Shown in pieces: positions 20,036 to 28,477 of a stretch of DNA of 64,000 bases. The notes beneath the pieces are model-generated. The model worked only from the letters and a program-made list of their open reading frames with translations. It was not told where the DNA came from and searched no databases. The DNA is from Campylobacter coli 76339 (GTDB taxonomy: Bacteria; Campylobacterota; Campylobacteria; Campylobacterales; Campylobacteraceae): the NCBI GenBank assembly GCA_000470055.1, contig HG326877.1, forward strand, positions 1,005,661-1,069,660. The letters run 5' to 3'. A program made the position numbers and the translations under genes. Positions within the stretch are counted from its first letter, which is position 1. Every line of letters starts with the position of its first letter.

Positions 20036-20788
20036 GTGAGTTTTTCTTTGCAAGATATTGAATACGAAAGAATTAAAACTTTATTTTCTAATTTTCCAAA
20101 TTTATTAAATAAAGATTTTGAAATTCGCATGAAAAAAGCTCTTGGTGTATTGCATTTTGATTATTTATGGGGTGCTTGCAAGGAAGCAGAAAAAATTCTA
20201 GCAAAATACAAACAAGATAACTTATTTGATTTGATTATGCGAATATATACAAAAAAGAGAAAAACTCATCAAGCTAATTTTTTACTTTTACATTGTTTTG
20301 AAAATGCGTTGCGTAGTACATTGTGTGTTAAAATAGCAAATTTATACAATGTAAATAATAGCGACTCATGGTTTTTAAATCAAAACCCTAATTCTTATGG
20401 ATTGAGTAATATTTTAAGACTTTTTAATAAAAGAAAAAGTCATTTAAAAGGTAGAAATGCACAAAATTCTTGGGAGGCATTTGATTGTTTTTATCTTGTG
20501 GATTTGGAAGATATCATCAGTACTCATTGGAGCGAATTTGCCCCCATTTTTAAAAATGAAAAAAGCTATAAAGGGCAAAATTTACCAAGCTATGGTACAA
20601 AGGAGCATTTGTTAATTAAACTCAGTCAAATCAGAAAAGCAAGAAATGAAATTTTTCACAATAAACCTACGAAAATAAAATTTCGTAAAGATTTGGAAAT
20701 ATTACTTTTGCGTTTAGATTATAATCTAGAAGATGCTATTAAGATCGGTGAAATTTCAAGTGCTATACAATTAAAATATCATTATTAG
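20036..20788 (+). CDS. Abi-like HEPN-domain protein, putative defence RNase
   Basis: A 250-residue cytoplasmic protein. Near its C-terminus is R-x4-H (RNEIFH, residues 203-208) inside QIRKARNEIFHNK, the catalytic signature of HEPN ribonucleases. An earlier helix LLLHCFENALRSTL (about 84-96) resembles the E-x3-R helix of Abi-like HEPN proteins. I start at GTG 20036 with AGGGG (20025-20029) six bases upstream; the TTG at 20012 lies before that ribosome site. It sits between dapE and thiS, which I recall as neighbours in reference C. jejuni, so it looks like an accessory insertion. Abortive infection or toxin activity is inference from family. Confidence 0.65.
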   Translation: MSFSLQDIEYERIKTLFSNFPNLLNKDFEIRMKKALGVLHFDYLWGACKEAEKILAKYKQDNLFDLIMRIYTKKRKTHQANFLLLHCFENALRSTLCVKIANLYNVNNSDSWFLNQNPNSYGLSNILRLFNKRKSHLKGRNAQNSWEAFDCFYLVDLEDIISTHWSEFAPIFKNEKSYKGQNLPSYGTKEHLLIKLSQIRKARNEIFHNKPTKIKFRKDLEILLLRLDYNLEDAIKIGEISSAIQLKYHY

Positions 20789-20963
20789 AAATTTATAAAA
20801 TACATAAAGCCTAAAGAACATAAAAAAGTAAAAATCAACTAGCATTAAAATTTTAAGCAAAAAGATCAAAATATATATAAAAAAGTTTGAATTTAAGGAA
20901 AAAATCTAAAGAATTATTAGATAATGCAAAAAACAAAATAAAAGAGCAAATTCAAGGAAAATT
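20789..20963. other. AT-rich intergenic stretch with decayed coding-like sequence
   Basis: Between the HEPN gene and thiS there is no full gene. The last 66 bases can be read as a helical, lysine-rich peptide (SKELLDNAKNKIKEQIQG) without a start, ending at a TGA that overlaps the thiS ATG region, and another short stretch reads KPKEHKKVKIN. These may be remnants of a longer gene. I see no TPP (thi-box) riboswitch motif. GATAAT near 20918 could be a -10 box for thiS. Confidence 0.35.
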
Positions 20964-21155
20964 ATGATTATCAACGGAGAAAAATTTGAGCTTAAAGAGC
21001 TTAAATTTATGGATTTTATCAAAGAAAAGGGTTTTAAAATCGAACTTATCGCCTTAGAATTAAATGGAGAGATTATACCTAAAAGTGAATTTGAAAATTT
21101 GATTTTAAAAGAAGACGATAAAGCGGAAATCGTGAGTTTTGTAGGGGGTGGCTGA
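20964..21155 (+). CDS. thiS: Sulfur carrier protein ThiS
   Basis: A 63-residue ubiquitin-like sulfur carrier ending in the required Gly-Gly (FVGGG). The C-terminal carboxylate is adenylated by ThiF and thiocarboxylated to supply sulfur for the thiamine thiazole ring. The motif LNGEIIPKSE matches the family beta-grasp core. The ribosome site AAGGAAAA precedes the ATG. It overlaps thiF by one base, so the two partner proteins are translated together. Length is normal. Confidence 0.92.
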   Translation: MIINGEKFELKELKFMDFIKEKGFKIELIALELNGEIIPKSEFENLILKEDDKAEIVSFVGGG

Positions 21156-21955
21156 TGAGAATTAAATTCAATGGTAAAGAACTAGATACAGAATTTAGCA
21201 CTAGTTTGGATTTTTTCAAAAGTGTAAGCAAAAATGAAAATGATGTGTGGATTGTCAATGGTTTTGCAACGAAAGAAAATATAAAAATTCACGAAAATGA
21301 TGAGCTTTTTTGCATAGAAAGAAATACCTTGCCCCCAAAGGATGCTTTAGATGCGATGATGAGGGCAAGACACACTCCAAAACTTCACGATAAGCTTAAA
21401 AATGGGCGCGTGGCGGTTTGTGGTTTGGGTGGGCTTGGCTCACATATAGCGATAAATTTAGCAAGAAGCGGTGTGGGGTATTTAAAGCTGATTGATTTTG
21501 ATGTGGTTGAGCCTAGCAATCTCAATCGCCAAGCTTACCGCGTAAGTGATTTGGGAAAATTTAAAACCGAGGCTTTAAAAGAGCAAATCAGTGAAATAAA
21601 TCCTTATATCAAAACTGAAATTTGTACTTTAAAAATCGATGAAGAGAATTTGCCCGATTTGTTTAAAGATATGGATATAGTTTGCGAGGCTTTTGATGGC
21701 GCGCTTGCAAAGGCTATGATAGCGCAAAATTTTCATAGATTTTATAAAGATACTACTTTAATCTGTGCTTCAGGGCTTGCAGGATATGGCGATAGCAATA
21801 GCATACAAACAAGAAAAATCGCTAAAAATTTCTATGTATGCGGGGATTTGGTAAATGGTGCTAAAGTGGGAAATGGACTTATGGCACCGCGTGTAAATAT
21901 TTGCGCTGGACATCAAAGCAATCTTGTCTTAGAGCTTTTAGCAGATAAGGAGTAA
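21155..21955 (+). CDS. thiF: ThiS adenylyltransferase ThiF with N-terminal beta-grasp-like extension
   Basis: E1-like enzyme of 266 residues that adenylates the ThiS C-terminus. The nucleotide motif GLGGLGSHIA starts near residue 89, followed by IDFDVVEPSNLNRQ, the conserved Asp and Arg region. About 60 extra residues precede it (MRIKFNGKELDTEF, then IHENDELFCIERN), resembling a ThiS/MoaD-like beta-grasp domain without a terminal Gly-Gly. The usual CxxC zinc pairs are not evident, as in short ThiF forms. It lies between thiS and thiG with one-base overlap upstream and a three-base gap downstream. Confidence 0.88.
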   Translation: MRIKFNGKELDTEFSTSLDFFKSVSKNENDVWIVNGFATKENIKIHENDELFCIERNTLPPKDALDAMMRARHTPKLHDKLKNGRVAVCGLGGLGSHIAINLARSGVGYLKLIDFDVVEPSNLNRQAYRVSDLGKFKTEALKEQISEINPYIKTEICTLKIDEENLPDLFKDMDIVCEAFDGALAKAMIAQNFHRFYKDTTLICASGLAGYGDSNSIQTRKIAKNFYVCGDLVNGAKVGNGLMAPRVNICAGHQSNLVLELLADKE

Positions 21956-21958
21956 AAA

Positions 21959-22735
21959 ATGCAAGAAAATTTAAAAAATGATAGCTTAAAAATAGGAAAA
22001 TATGAATTTAAATCAAGATTTATTTTAGGATCAGGAAAGTATTCTTTAGAGCTTATAAAATCAGCCATAGAAGAAGCCAAAGCAGAAATCATCACACTGG
22101 CTTTGCGCCGTGCAAATACGGGTGAGATTGCTAATATACTTGATTATATCCCTAAAAATATAACCCTCTTGCCTAATACTTCAGGAGCTAGAAATGCTGA
22201 TGAAGCTTTGCGCATCGCAAGACTTTCTAGAGAGCTTGGCTGTGGAGAGCTTATAAAGATAGAGGTTATAGGCGATAGTAAGTATTTGCTGCCTGATAAT
22301 TATGAAACCATTAAGGCTTGTGAACTTTTAGCAAAAGAAGGCTTTACCCCTTTGCCTTATATGCATGCTGATCTTTATGCAGCTAGAGCTATGCGCGATG
22401 CAGGGGCTGCAGCTATCATGCCTTTAGCAGCACCTATTGGGAGTAATAAAGGCTTGTGTGCTAAGGAATTTATACAAATTTTACTTAATGAGATCGATTT
22501 GCCTATCATTGTAGATGCAGGTATTGGAACTCCTGCGCAAGCGTGCGAGGCTATGCAAATGGGAGTAAGTGCAGTGATGGCAAATACAGCTATAGCTGAA
22601 GCAAAGGATATTGCTTTGATGGCAAAAGCATTTTCTTTGGCTATACAGGCTGGAAGAGCGGGTTATCTAGCAGGTTTAGCAAGCGTGAGCGAAGCTAAGG
22701 CTAGTTCTCCATTAACAGGCTTTTTAAGGGATTGA
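21959..22735 (+). CDS. thiG: Thiazole synthase
   Basis: TIM-barrel enzyme of 258 residues that joins deoxyxylulose 5-phosphate, dehydroglycine and ThiS-bound sulfur into the thiazole phosphate. The Schiff-base Lys lies in LIKIEVIGD near residue 96. The phosphate-binding loops VDAGIGTPAQACEAM and ANTAIAEA are intact in the C-terminal third. Length is normal. It precedes thiH, which supplies dehydroglycine; the thiH start lies three bases after this stop. Confidence 0.96.
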   Translation: MQENLKNDSLKIGKYEFKSRFILGSGKYSLELIKSAIEEAKAEIITLALRRANTGEIANILDYIPKNITLLPNTSGARNADEALRIARLSRELGCGELIKIEVIGDSKYLLPDNYETIKACELLAKEGFTPLPYMHADLYAARAMRDAGAAAIMPLAAPIGSNKGLCAKEFIQILLNEIDLPIIVDAGIGTPAQACEAMQMGVSAVMANTAIAEAKDIALMAKAFSLAIQAGRAGYLAGLASVSEAKASSPLTGFLRD

Positions 22736-22737
22736 TT

Positions 22738-23883
22738 ATGCAAGATTATATGCAGTATTTACCCCATATGCAAGAGATAAAAAGCGATATTTTATCTAAG
22801 GTTTTAGATGAAATTCAAAATTATGATGAAACAAAATACAGTGCTAAAGAAGTGCAAGAGGCTTTAAATGCTACACATTTGAGCATTGAGAATTTAAAAG
22901 CTTTGCTTTCAAGTGCGGCTGAAGATTTTATAGAAGAATTAGCTTTTAAGTCGGCTAAAACCAAGCAAAAATATTTTGGAAATTCTATCTCGCTTTTTAC
23001 TCCACTTTATTTGTCAAATTATTGTAATTCTAAATGTGTTTATTGTGGTTTTCAAAAAGGAAATAAAATCGCAAGAGCCAAGCTGAGTGAAGATGAAATT
23101 CATGAAGAAATGCAAGCTATTGCTAAAACAGGTTTGCAAGAAATTCTAATGTTAACAGGCGAAGGAAGAGAGTTTGCAAGCGTAGAATACATCGCAAAAG
23201 CTTGCAAGATAGCTAGGCAGTATTTTAAGGTTGTAGGTGTTGAAATTTATCCTATGAATGAGGATGAGTATAAAATTTTGCATAAAAATGGCTGTGATTA
23301 TGTAACCATTTTTCAAGAAACTTACAATCCTTTAAAGTATTCTAAAATTCATTTAGGGGGTGAAAAGCGTATTTTTCCTTATCGTTTTAATGGGCAAGAA
23401 AGAGCCTTAAGAGCGGGTATGCGAGGAGTAGCTTTTGCAGCACTTTTGGGGATTGATGATTTTAGAAAAGATGCACTTGCAACAGCTCTTCATGCGTATT
23501 TTTTACAAAAGGCTTATCCACATGCTGAAATTTCTATTTCAGTACCTCGTTTAAGACCTATTATCAATAATGCTAAAATTCACCCCAAAGATGTAAGCGA
23601 AAAACGTCTTTTGCAAGTGCTTTGTGCTTATAGACTTTTTTTGCCTTTTGCAGGTATTACTATATCAAGTCGTGAAAGAGTAGGCTTTAGAGATGAGGTT
23701 GTAAAACTTGGAGCGACAAAAATGAGCGCAGGAGTAAGCGTGGGTATAGGAGAGCATAAGGGCGAGAAAAAAGGTGATGGGCAATTTGAAATTTCAGATG
23801 ATCGAGGCGTGGATGAAATTTTAGCTATGCTTAAAAACTCAAATTTGCAAGCTGTGATGAGCGATAGTATTTATGTGGGATAA
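22738..23883 (+). CDS. thiH: 2-iminoacetate synthase (tyrosine lyase)
   Basis: Radical SAM enzyme of 381 residues that cleaves tyrosine to dehydroglycine (2-iminoacetate) for thiazole synthesis. The iron-sulfur motif C-x3-C-x2-C appears as CNSKCVYCGF near residue 98. C-terminal features SVPRLRPI and ISSRERVGFRDEV match ThiH. I start at ATG 22738 with AAGGG seven bases upstream, rather than the TTG at 22732. The anaerobic-type route (ThiH rather than ThiO) fits a microaerophile. It overlaps the next gene by eleven bases. Confidence 0.95.
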   Translation: MQDYMQYLPHMQEIKSDILSKVLDEIQNYDETKYSAKEVQEALNATHLSIENLKALLSSAAEDFIEELAFKSAKTKQKYFGNSISLFTPLYLSNYCNSKCVYCGFQKGNKIARAKLSEDEIHEEMQAIAKTGLQEILMLTGEGREFASVEYIAKACKIARQYFKVVGVEIYPMNEDEYKILHKNGCDYVTIFQETYNPLKYSKIHLGGEKRIFPYRFNGQERALRAGMRGVAFAALLGIDDFRKDALATALHAYFLQKAYPHAEISISVPRLRPIINNAKIHPKDVSEKRLLQVLCAYRLFLPFAGITISSRERVGFRDEVVKLGATKMSAGVSVGIGEHKGEKKGDGQFEISDDRGVDEILAMLKNSNLQAVMSDSIYVG

Positions 23884-24478
23884 AAAAATCATTGCCATAA
23901 GCGATAGAAAATGCGTGGAGATAGACTTTCTAAAACAAGTAGAAAAGCTTGCTAAATCAGGCATAGATGCTTTTGTGCTTAGAGAGAAGGATTTGAGTGA
24001 ATTTGAGTATTATGATTTGGCTAAAGAGGTTTTAGCTATTTGTGCTAAACATAAAACAACTTGTTTTTTGCATTTTTTCGATAGAGAGTGTTTAAAGTTA
24101 GGGCACCGCTATTTTCATGCGCCACTTGCATTGCTAAGACAAGAGCCAAAGATGAGTAAGTATTTTCATATGATAGGCACTTCAGTACATAGCAAAGAAG
24201 AACTTTTAGAAGCAATGAATTATGGGGTAAATTATGCTTTTGTGGGTCATATTTTTGAGAGTTCTTGCAAGAAAGATTTAGAGCCAAGGGGGCTTGAATT
24301 TTTAAATTCTTTACTTTCTTTTAGCCAAATTCCACTTTATGCTATAGGTGGGATTAATGTACAAAATATTGCAAGCTTTAAAGATATCAATGTAGCTGGT
24401 GTTTGTATGCGTGAGGTTTTAATGCGCGAAAAAAATGTGAAAAAATATCTTGTTGAATGCAAAAGAAACTTGCTTTGA
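23873..24478 (+). CDS. ThiE/TenI-family protein
   Basis: A 201-residue TIM-barrel protein related to thiamine-phosphate synthase: VLREKDLSEFEYYDLA, MIGTSVHSKEEL, FVGHIFESSCKKDLEPRG and YAIGGI match ThiE/TenI barrel loops. The pyrophosphate/Mg loop usually reading ND(R/D)-D is FFDREC here and the usual VHLGQ-D loop is YFHAPLALLRQ, so it may be a TenI-like or altered enzyme rather than a full thiamine-phosphate synthase. It follows thiH by overlap and so belongs to the thi operon. Its TGA overlaps the AraC start as TGATG. Confidence 0.8.
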   Translation: MWDKKIIAISDRKCVEIDFLKQVEKLAKSGIDAFVLREKDLSEFEYYDLAKEVLAICAKHKTTCFLHFFDRECLKLGHRYFHAPLALLRQEPKMSKYFHMIGTSVHSKEELLEAMNYGVNYAFVGHIFESSCKKDLEPRGLEFLNSLLSFSQIPLYAIGGINVQNIASFKDINVAGVCMREVLMREKNVKKYLVECKRNLL

Positions 24479-25383
24479 TGAAGAGTGAAACAATGGAGCA
24501 AATTCTTTCTTTGCCACAAGATTTAAAACAATTAAAAGGTGTAGATTATAAAAATTTTAAATCCTGTACTTTTGCAAAATATACGCAAGTAAGTGCCTCG
24601 CACTCTTCTTTTGTCAATGTAGGCAGTCATCTTTTAACCTTTGTAAGAAAAGGGTATAAAATTTTACATACGGCATCAAAAGACTATAAAATCGACTCTT
24701 ATGAAACCTTATTTTTAAAAGCTGGAAATTATACTTTAAGCAATGTAGGACTTAGTAGCGGTGTTTATGAGGCTTATTTGTTTTTCTTTGATAATGCTTT
24801 TTTAATCGAGCTTATTTATAAGTATAAAGATCTTTTTAAGCTAGAGCAAGCAAGCAGAGAAAGTGAAATTTTTTGGGTAAAAAATGATAAAATTTTACAA
24901 GGAATTTTAGAGAGTTTCACCCCTCATTTTGATGAGAATACGCAAATCTTAGATCCTATAGTCAGTCTTAAATTTGAAGAGATTTTTTTGCACTTACTTT
25001 TAAATAAAAATACTTATTTTATAGGCTTTTTAGCTGGAATTTTAAAAGAATTTCGTTTAGATCTTTCGCAGCTTTTTGAGTATTGTGGGAGGGAATTTGT
25101 AAGCGTGAGCGAAATGGCTGATTTTGCAAAGCTTGATTTTGCTACTTTTTCTAGAGAATTTAAAAAATGCTTCGGGCAAAGTCCTAAAAAATGGTTAGAT
25201 GAAAAAAGATTGCAAAAAGCTAAAGTTTTGCTTGAATTTTCTAAAAAAAATGTAAATGAAATAGCCAATGAATGTGCTTTTTCTTCGGTGGCTTGGTTTA
25301 TCGAGAGATTTAAAGAAAAATACAATCAAACCCCTAAGCAATATCAAAAATCAAAAAACTTGTATTTTTTATCAAAAAACTAG
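24478..25383 (+). CDS. AraC-family transcriptional regulator
   Basis: About 301 residues. The N-terminal 190 residues form an AraC-type sensory domain; the C-terminal 100 hold two helix-turn-helix motifs (VSEMADFAKLDFATFSREFK and VNEIANECAFSSVAWFIERF, the latter followed by the family end NQTPKQYQKSK). I choose ATG 24478 because TGATG couples it to the preceding stop; ATG 24493 and ATG 24457 are alternatives. It likely regulates the adjacent periplasmic protein and MFS genes, or its own operon, but the inducer is unknown. Confidence 0.87.
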   Translation: MKSETMEQILSLPQDLKQLKGVDYKNFKSCTFAKYTQVSASHSSFVNVGSHLLTFVRKGYKILHTASKDYKIDSYETLFLKAGNYTLSNVGLSSGVYEAYLFFFDNAFLIELIYKYKDLFKLEQASRESEIFWVKNDKILQGILESFTPHFDENTQILDPIVSLKFEEIFLHLLLNKNTYFIGFLAGILKEFRLDLSQLFEYCGREFVSVSEMADFAKLDFATFSREFKKCFGQSPKKWLDEKRLQKAKVLLEFSKKNVNEIANECAFSSVAWFIERFKEKYNQTPKQYQKSKNLYFLSKN

Positions 25384-25406
25384 CACACTTTCTCCATATA
25401 AATCAA

Positions 25407-25412
25407 TATAAT
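25407..25412 (+). promoter_or_regulatory. -10 box of the propeller protein/MFS operon
   Basis: TATAAT within TCAATATAATCAGC, 34 bases upstream of ATG 25446, followed by the strong ribosome site AAAGGAG. The intergenic gap of about 60 bases after the AraC gene makes a separate promoter likely and a plausible target of that regulator. Confidence 0.6.
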
Positions 25413-25445
25413 CAGCATAAATATTTTTAACAAAAGGAGAAAAGT

Positions 25446-26300
25446 ATGAAAAAATATGTTTTAAGCTTAGCACTTGTTGGAGCAAGTTTACTTGGGGCAA
25501 GTGAGTTGAAATATCAAGAATTTGATGGTTTTAAAAGCCCTGAAAGTATTTTTGTAGATAAAAATTCTGTATATGTATCTAATGTAGGTGAAAAACTTGA
25601 GCCTTTGGCAAAAGACAATGATGGTTTTATCTCTAAGCTTGATAAAAATGGCAAAGTGCTTGAGCATAAATTTATAAGCAATCTAAATGCTCCAAAAGGT
25701 ATGATGGAGGTTGCAAATACACTTTATGTGGTGGATATTGATGTGGTGCGTGGTTTTGATTTGAAAAGCAAAAAAGAAGTGTTTAATTTGCCTATAAAGG
25801 GTGCAATTTTTCTAAATGCTATCGAAAAATTAAATGATGATACGCTTTTAGTAAGCGATACAGGCACAGGACTTGTTTTAAAAGTGGATTTAAAAGCGAA
25901 AAAATATGATGAGTTATTAAAACTTGATATTGCTAAATTTGGCGGTCCTAATGGACTTTACTTAGATAGAAAAAATGATAAGCTTTTTATAGCAGGATAT
26001 CATCCAGATGGTGCTAGTGGCGGTGTTGTGATGAGTTATGATTTAAAAGATAAAAAACTAAGCGTGATTAAAAATGAAAAAGAAGCTTATGATGGAATCG
26101 TTCCTTATGAAAATGCCTTGCTTGTAAGTTCTTGGGGTGAAAATTTAAACGGGGTGATTTATCGTTTAGAAGATGATAAAGCATTAAAACTTGACTTACC
26201 TTCTATCAAAGGTCCTGCAGATATTTTCATAGAAGGTGATACTTTATGGATTCCTAAGATGGTAGAAGGTAAAATACTTAAAGTAGAACTTAAAAACTAA
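25446..26300 (+). CDS. Periplasmic SMP-30/NHL-type beta-propeller protein
   Basis: A 284-residue exported protein with signal peptide [18 protein letters not shown]. Repeats such as [46 protein letters not shown] and [18 protein letters not shown] indicate a beta-propeller of the SMP-30/gluconolactonase or NHL type. The metal-binding and catalytic residues of SMP-30 lactonases cannot be assigned with certainty. It lies eight bases upstream of an MFS transporter and downstream of an AraC regulator, which suggests a regulated small-molecule binding or modification and transport function; no substrate can be named. Confidence 0.8.
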   Translation: MKKYVLSLALVGASLLGASELKYQEFDGFKSPESIFVDKNSVYVSNVGEKLEPLAKDNDGFISKLDKNGKVLEHKFISNLNAPKGMMEVANTLYVVDIDVVRGFDLKSKKEVFNLPIKGAIFLNAIEKLNDDTLLVSDTGTGLVLKVDLKAKKYDELLKLDIAKFGGPNGLYLDRKNDKLFIAGYHPDGASGGVVMSYDLKDKKLSVIKNEKEAYDGIVPYENALLVSSWGENLNGVIYRLEDDKALKLDLPSIKGPADIFIEGDTLWIPKMVEGKILKVELKN

Positions 26301-26307
26301 GGATTTA

Positions 26308-27471
26308 ATGCTTTCTTTTAGAAAAATTTTTTGGTTAAATGTTGCTATTGTCATAATTGTAGCATTTAACCTTAGGGCTCCTATTACCGCGATAGGACCC
26401 ATGATCGATATTATCCAAGATGAGTATGATCTTAATTCCACTCTTGCAGGCGTGCTTACTAGTCTTCCTTTGATAGCTTTTGGTAGTATTTCTTTTATAG
26501 TGGGATATTTTTCTCCTATCCGTGCGATTGTTGCTGGAATTTTTCTTATTTTTATCGCAGAGCTTATTCGTTCTTATTTAGGTGTTTATGGTTTATTTTT
26601 AGGAATGCTTGGTATAGGTTGTGGTATAGCTATTGCCAATGTGTTATTGCCAAGTTTTATTAAGGAAAAATTTCCTAAAAAAATGGCAAGTATGATGGGA
26701 ATTTATAGTCTTATTTTAAGCATTTCTTCTATAGCAGGAATTGCTTTATCTATGCCTTTATTAAATATATTTGATTTAGCAGGCGCTATGGTTTTTTGGT
26801 CGGTTTTTTCTTTTATTGCTTTGATGATTTATTATCCCCAAGCTAAAAATGGTCGTTTTTTTCGCACCAAGAAAAAAGAGAGTAAAAAAATCAATCTTTT
26901 AAAAAATCCAACCACTTGGAAAATCACTCTTTTTATGGGTTTTCAAAGTTTTTTAGCTTATTCTTTATTTTTTTGGTATGTGCAAATAATCGTAGAAAAA
27001 GGCTATGATAAAGATTTTGCAACCGATATGGTGCTTTTTTCTCAGCTTGTAGCTGCTCCAGTTTCTCTTTTCGGCCCTTTGCTTTTAGGAAAACTCAAAA
27101 AGAGTTTGCATACGCCTTATATAGCTATATTGTGTGCGATGTATGCGGTATCTTTTGGAATTTTACTTGCATTTGATACTCGGTTTATGATCATACTTGC
27201 TGCATTTATTATAGGGTTTCCTTGGGGTGGTGTTTTTGGCATCGCTTTGCTCTTTATCGCTCAAAAAAGCTCTAATGTAAAAATAGCTGCAAGGCTTTCA
27301 GCTTTTGCTCAAGGCTTTGGATATTTAATCGCAGCACAAGGGCAATGGATTATAGGGATTTTCCATGATATGTTTGGAAATTTTACAAGCTCTATTTGTA
27401 TACTTTTTATCGTGGGTATACTTGTTAATATTTTTGGATATCTAGCTTATAAAAGCAAGGTTATTTCATAG
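26308..27471 (+). CDS. MFS transporter, CynX/NimT family
   Basis: A 387-residue integral membrane protein with about 12 hydrophobic helices. The N-terminal LRAPITAIGPMIDII and GVLTSLPLIAFGSISF are typical of the CynX/NimT (cyanate/nitroimidazole permease) branch of the major facilitator superfamily. Substrate is unknown. It follows the propeller-protein gene by eight bases, so it is co-transcribed. Its end overlaps the convergent murG by eleven bases, leaving no room for a separate terminator. Confidence 0.87.
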   Translation: MLSFRKIFWLNVAIVIIVAFNLRAPITAIGPMIDIIQDEYDLNSTLAGVLTSLPLIAFGSISFIVGYFSPIRAIVAGIFLIFIAELIRSYLGVYGLFLGMLGIGCGIAIANVLLPSFIKEKFPKKMASMMGIYSLILSISSIAGIALSMPLLNIFDLAGAMVFWSVFSFIALMIYYPQAKNGRFFRTKKKESKKINLLKNPTTWKITLFMGFQSFLAYSLFFWYVQIIVEKGYDKDFATDMVLFSQLVAAPVSLFGPLLLGKLKKSLHTPYIAILCAMYAVSFGILLAFDTRFMIILAAFIIGFPWGGVFGIALLFIAQKSSNVKIAARLSAFAQGFGYLIAAQGQWIIGIFHDMFGNFTSSICILFIVGILVNIFGYLAYKSKVIS

Positions 27472-28477
27472 TTTCTAATGCTTTTTCAAGCAAAATATCC
27501 GCACCATTTTTTTGCGCCATATCTTTAAGCCTTGTAGAGATATCTTCTAGATTTAGTTTCAGTATGGCTTTTAAAATTTCATCAGAATGGGTATTGTTTT
27601 GTATAAAAATTTGACATAAGGCTTTATCTTGTAAAAATTTAGCATTAAAATACTGGTGATTTTTAGCAGCGTGAGGATAGGGTATGAAAATACTTGGTAG
27701 AGTATTGGCACAAAGTTCAAAAAGCGTGCTTGCACCTGCTCGTGAAATAGCCAAATCTGCATTTTGCATTTTTTCTTCTAAACGGGGACTAAAGTCAAAT
27801 ACATCAGCTTGTATATTTAAATCTTTATAAGCTTGTTGATACTTTTCAAGCTCGTTTTTTCCACATTGATGAATGATGCCAATTCCCTTTTTTTGAAGTT
27901 CTGGAGCTAGATTTAAGGCTAAGTTGTTTATAAATTTAGCTCCTTGGGATCCGCCTAGAAAAATGATATTTTTTAATTCTTTGCGAATTCTTGCTTTTTC
28001 AAAAAATTTATCTGCTACAGGGTAGGGTACAATTTCTTTTTCAAAAGCGCTATAAAACTGCTTAGCAAAAGGCTTTAAAAGATTATTCAAAGAACCACTT
28101 TTTGAATTTTGTTCATGGATAAATAAAGGCAGGTGTGAAAACAAAGCAGCAAAAGAAGCAGGAGCAGCACTGTATCCTCCTACGCTAAAAACCGCTTTGA
28201 TATCATAATCTTTAAAGATTTGTTTACATTCTTTACTAAGCTTGAGTGTGTGGAGTAAGGAATTGATTTTTCCGAGTTTGCTTTGGTTAACAACCCCACG
28301 AGAGCTTAAAAAGAATTTTGCTTTAAAACGAGTTTCGTTTTCAAACCAAGCTCTATCTTGGCCATTTTGACTTCCTATATAAACGCAATCTATATTTTTT
28401 TTAGTTGCACTTTCTAATAAACATCGCACAATGGCTAGGTGTCCACCCGTCCCACCACCTGTTAGAACTATTGTCAT
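27461..28477 (-). CDS. murG: UDP-GlcNAc:lipid I N-acetylglucosaminyltransferase
   Basis: Peripheral inner-membrane enzyme that makes lipid II. The 338-residue protein starts with the signature VLTGGGTGGHL, contains IHEQNSKSGSLN near residue 125, FLGGSQGAKFIN (the second glycine loop) near 175 and SRAGASTLFELC near 245, all MurG-specific. Length is slightly short of E. coli MurG (355). It is translated after ftsW with a four-base overlap, and the pair provides lipid II synthesis and septal wall polymerisation. Confidence 0.96.
   Translation of the reverse strand: MTIVLTGGGTGGHLAIVRCLLESATKKNIDCVYIGSQNGQDRAWFENETRFKAKFFLSSRGVVNQSKLGKINSLLHTLKLSKECKQIFKDYDIKAVFSVGGYSAAPASFAALFSHLPLFIHEQNSKSGSLNNLLKPFAKQFYSAFEKEIVPYPVADKFFEKARIRKELKNIIFLGGSQGAKFINNLALNLAPELQKKGIGIIHQCGKNELEKYQQAYKDLNIQADVFDFSPRLEEKMQNADLAISRAGASTLFELCANTLPSIFIPYPHAAKNHQYFNAKFLQDKALCQIFIQNNTHSDEILKAILKLNLEDISTRLKDMAQKNGADILLEKALETMK

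Noticed and set aside
20789-20963. TPP riboswitch upstream of thiS
   Set aside because: The conserved thi-box elements (such as CUGAGA) are absent and the region is almost pure A/T.
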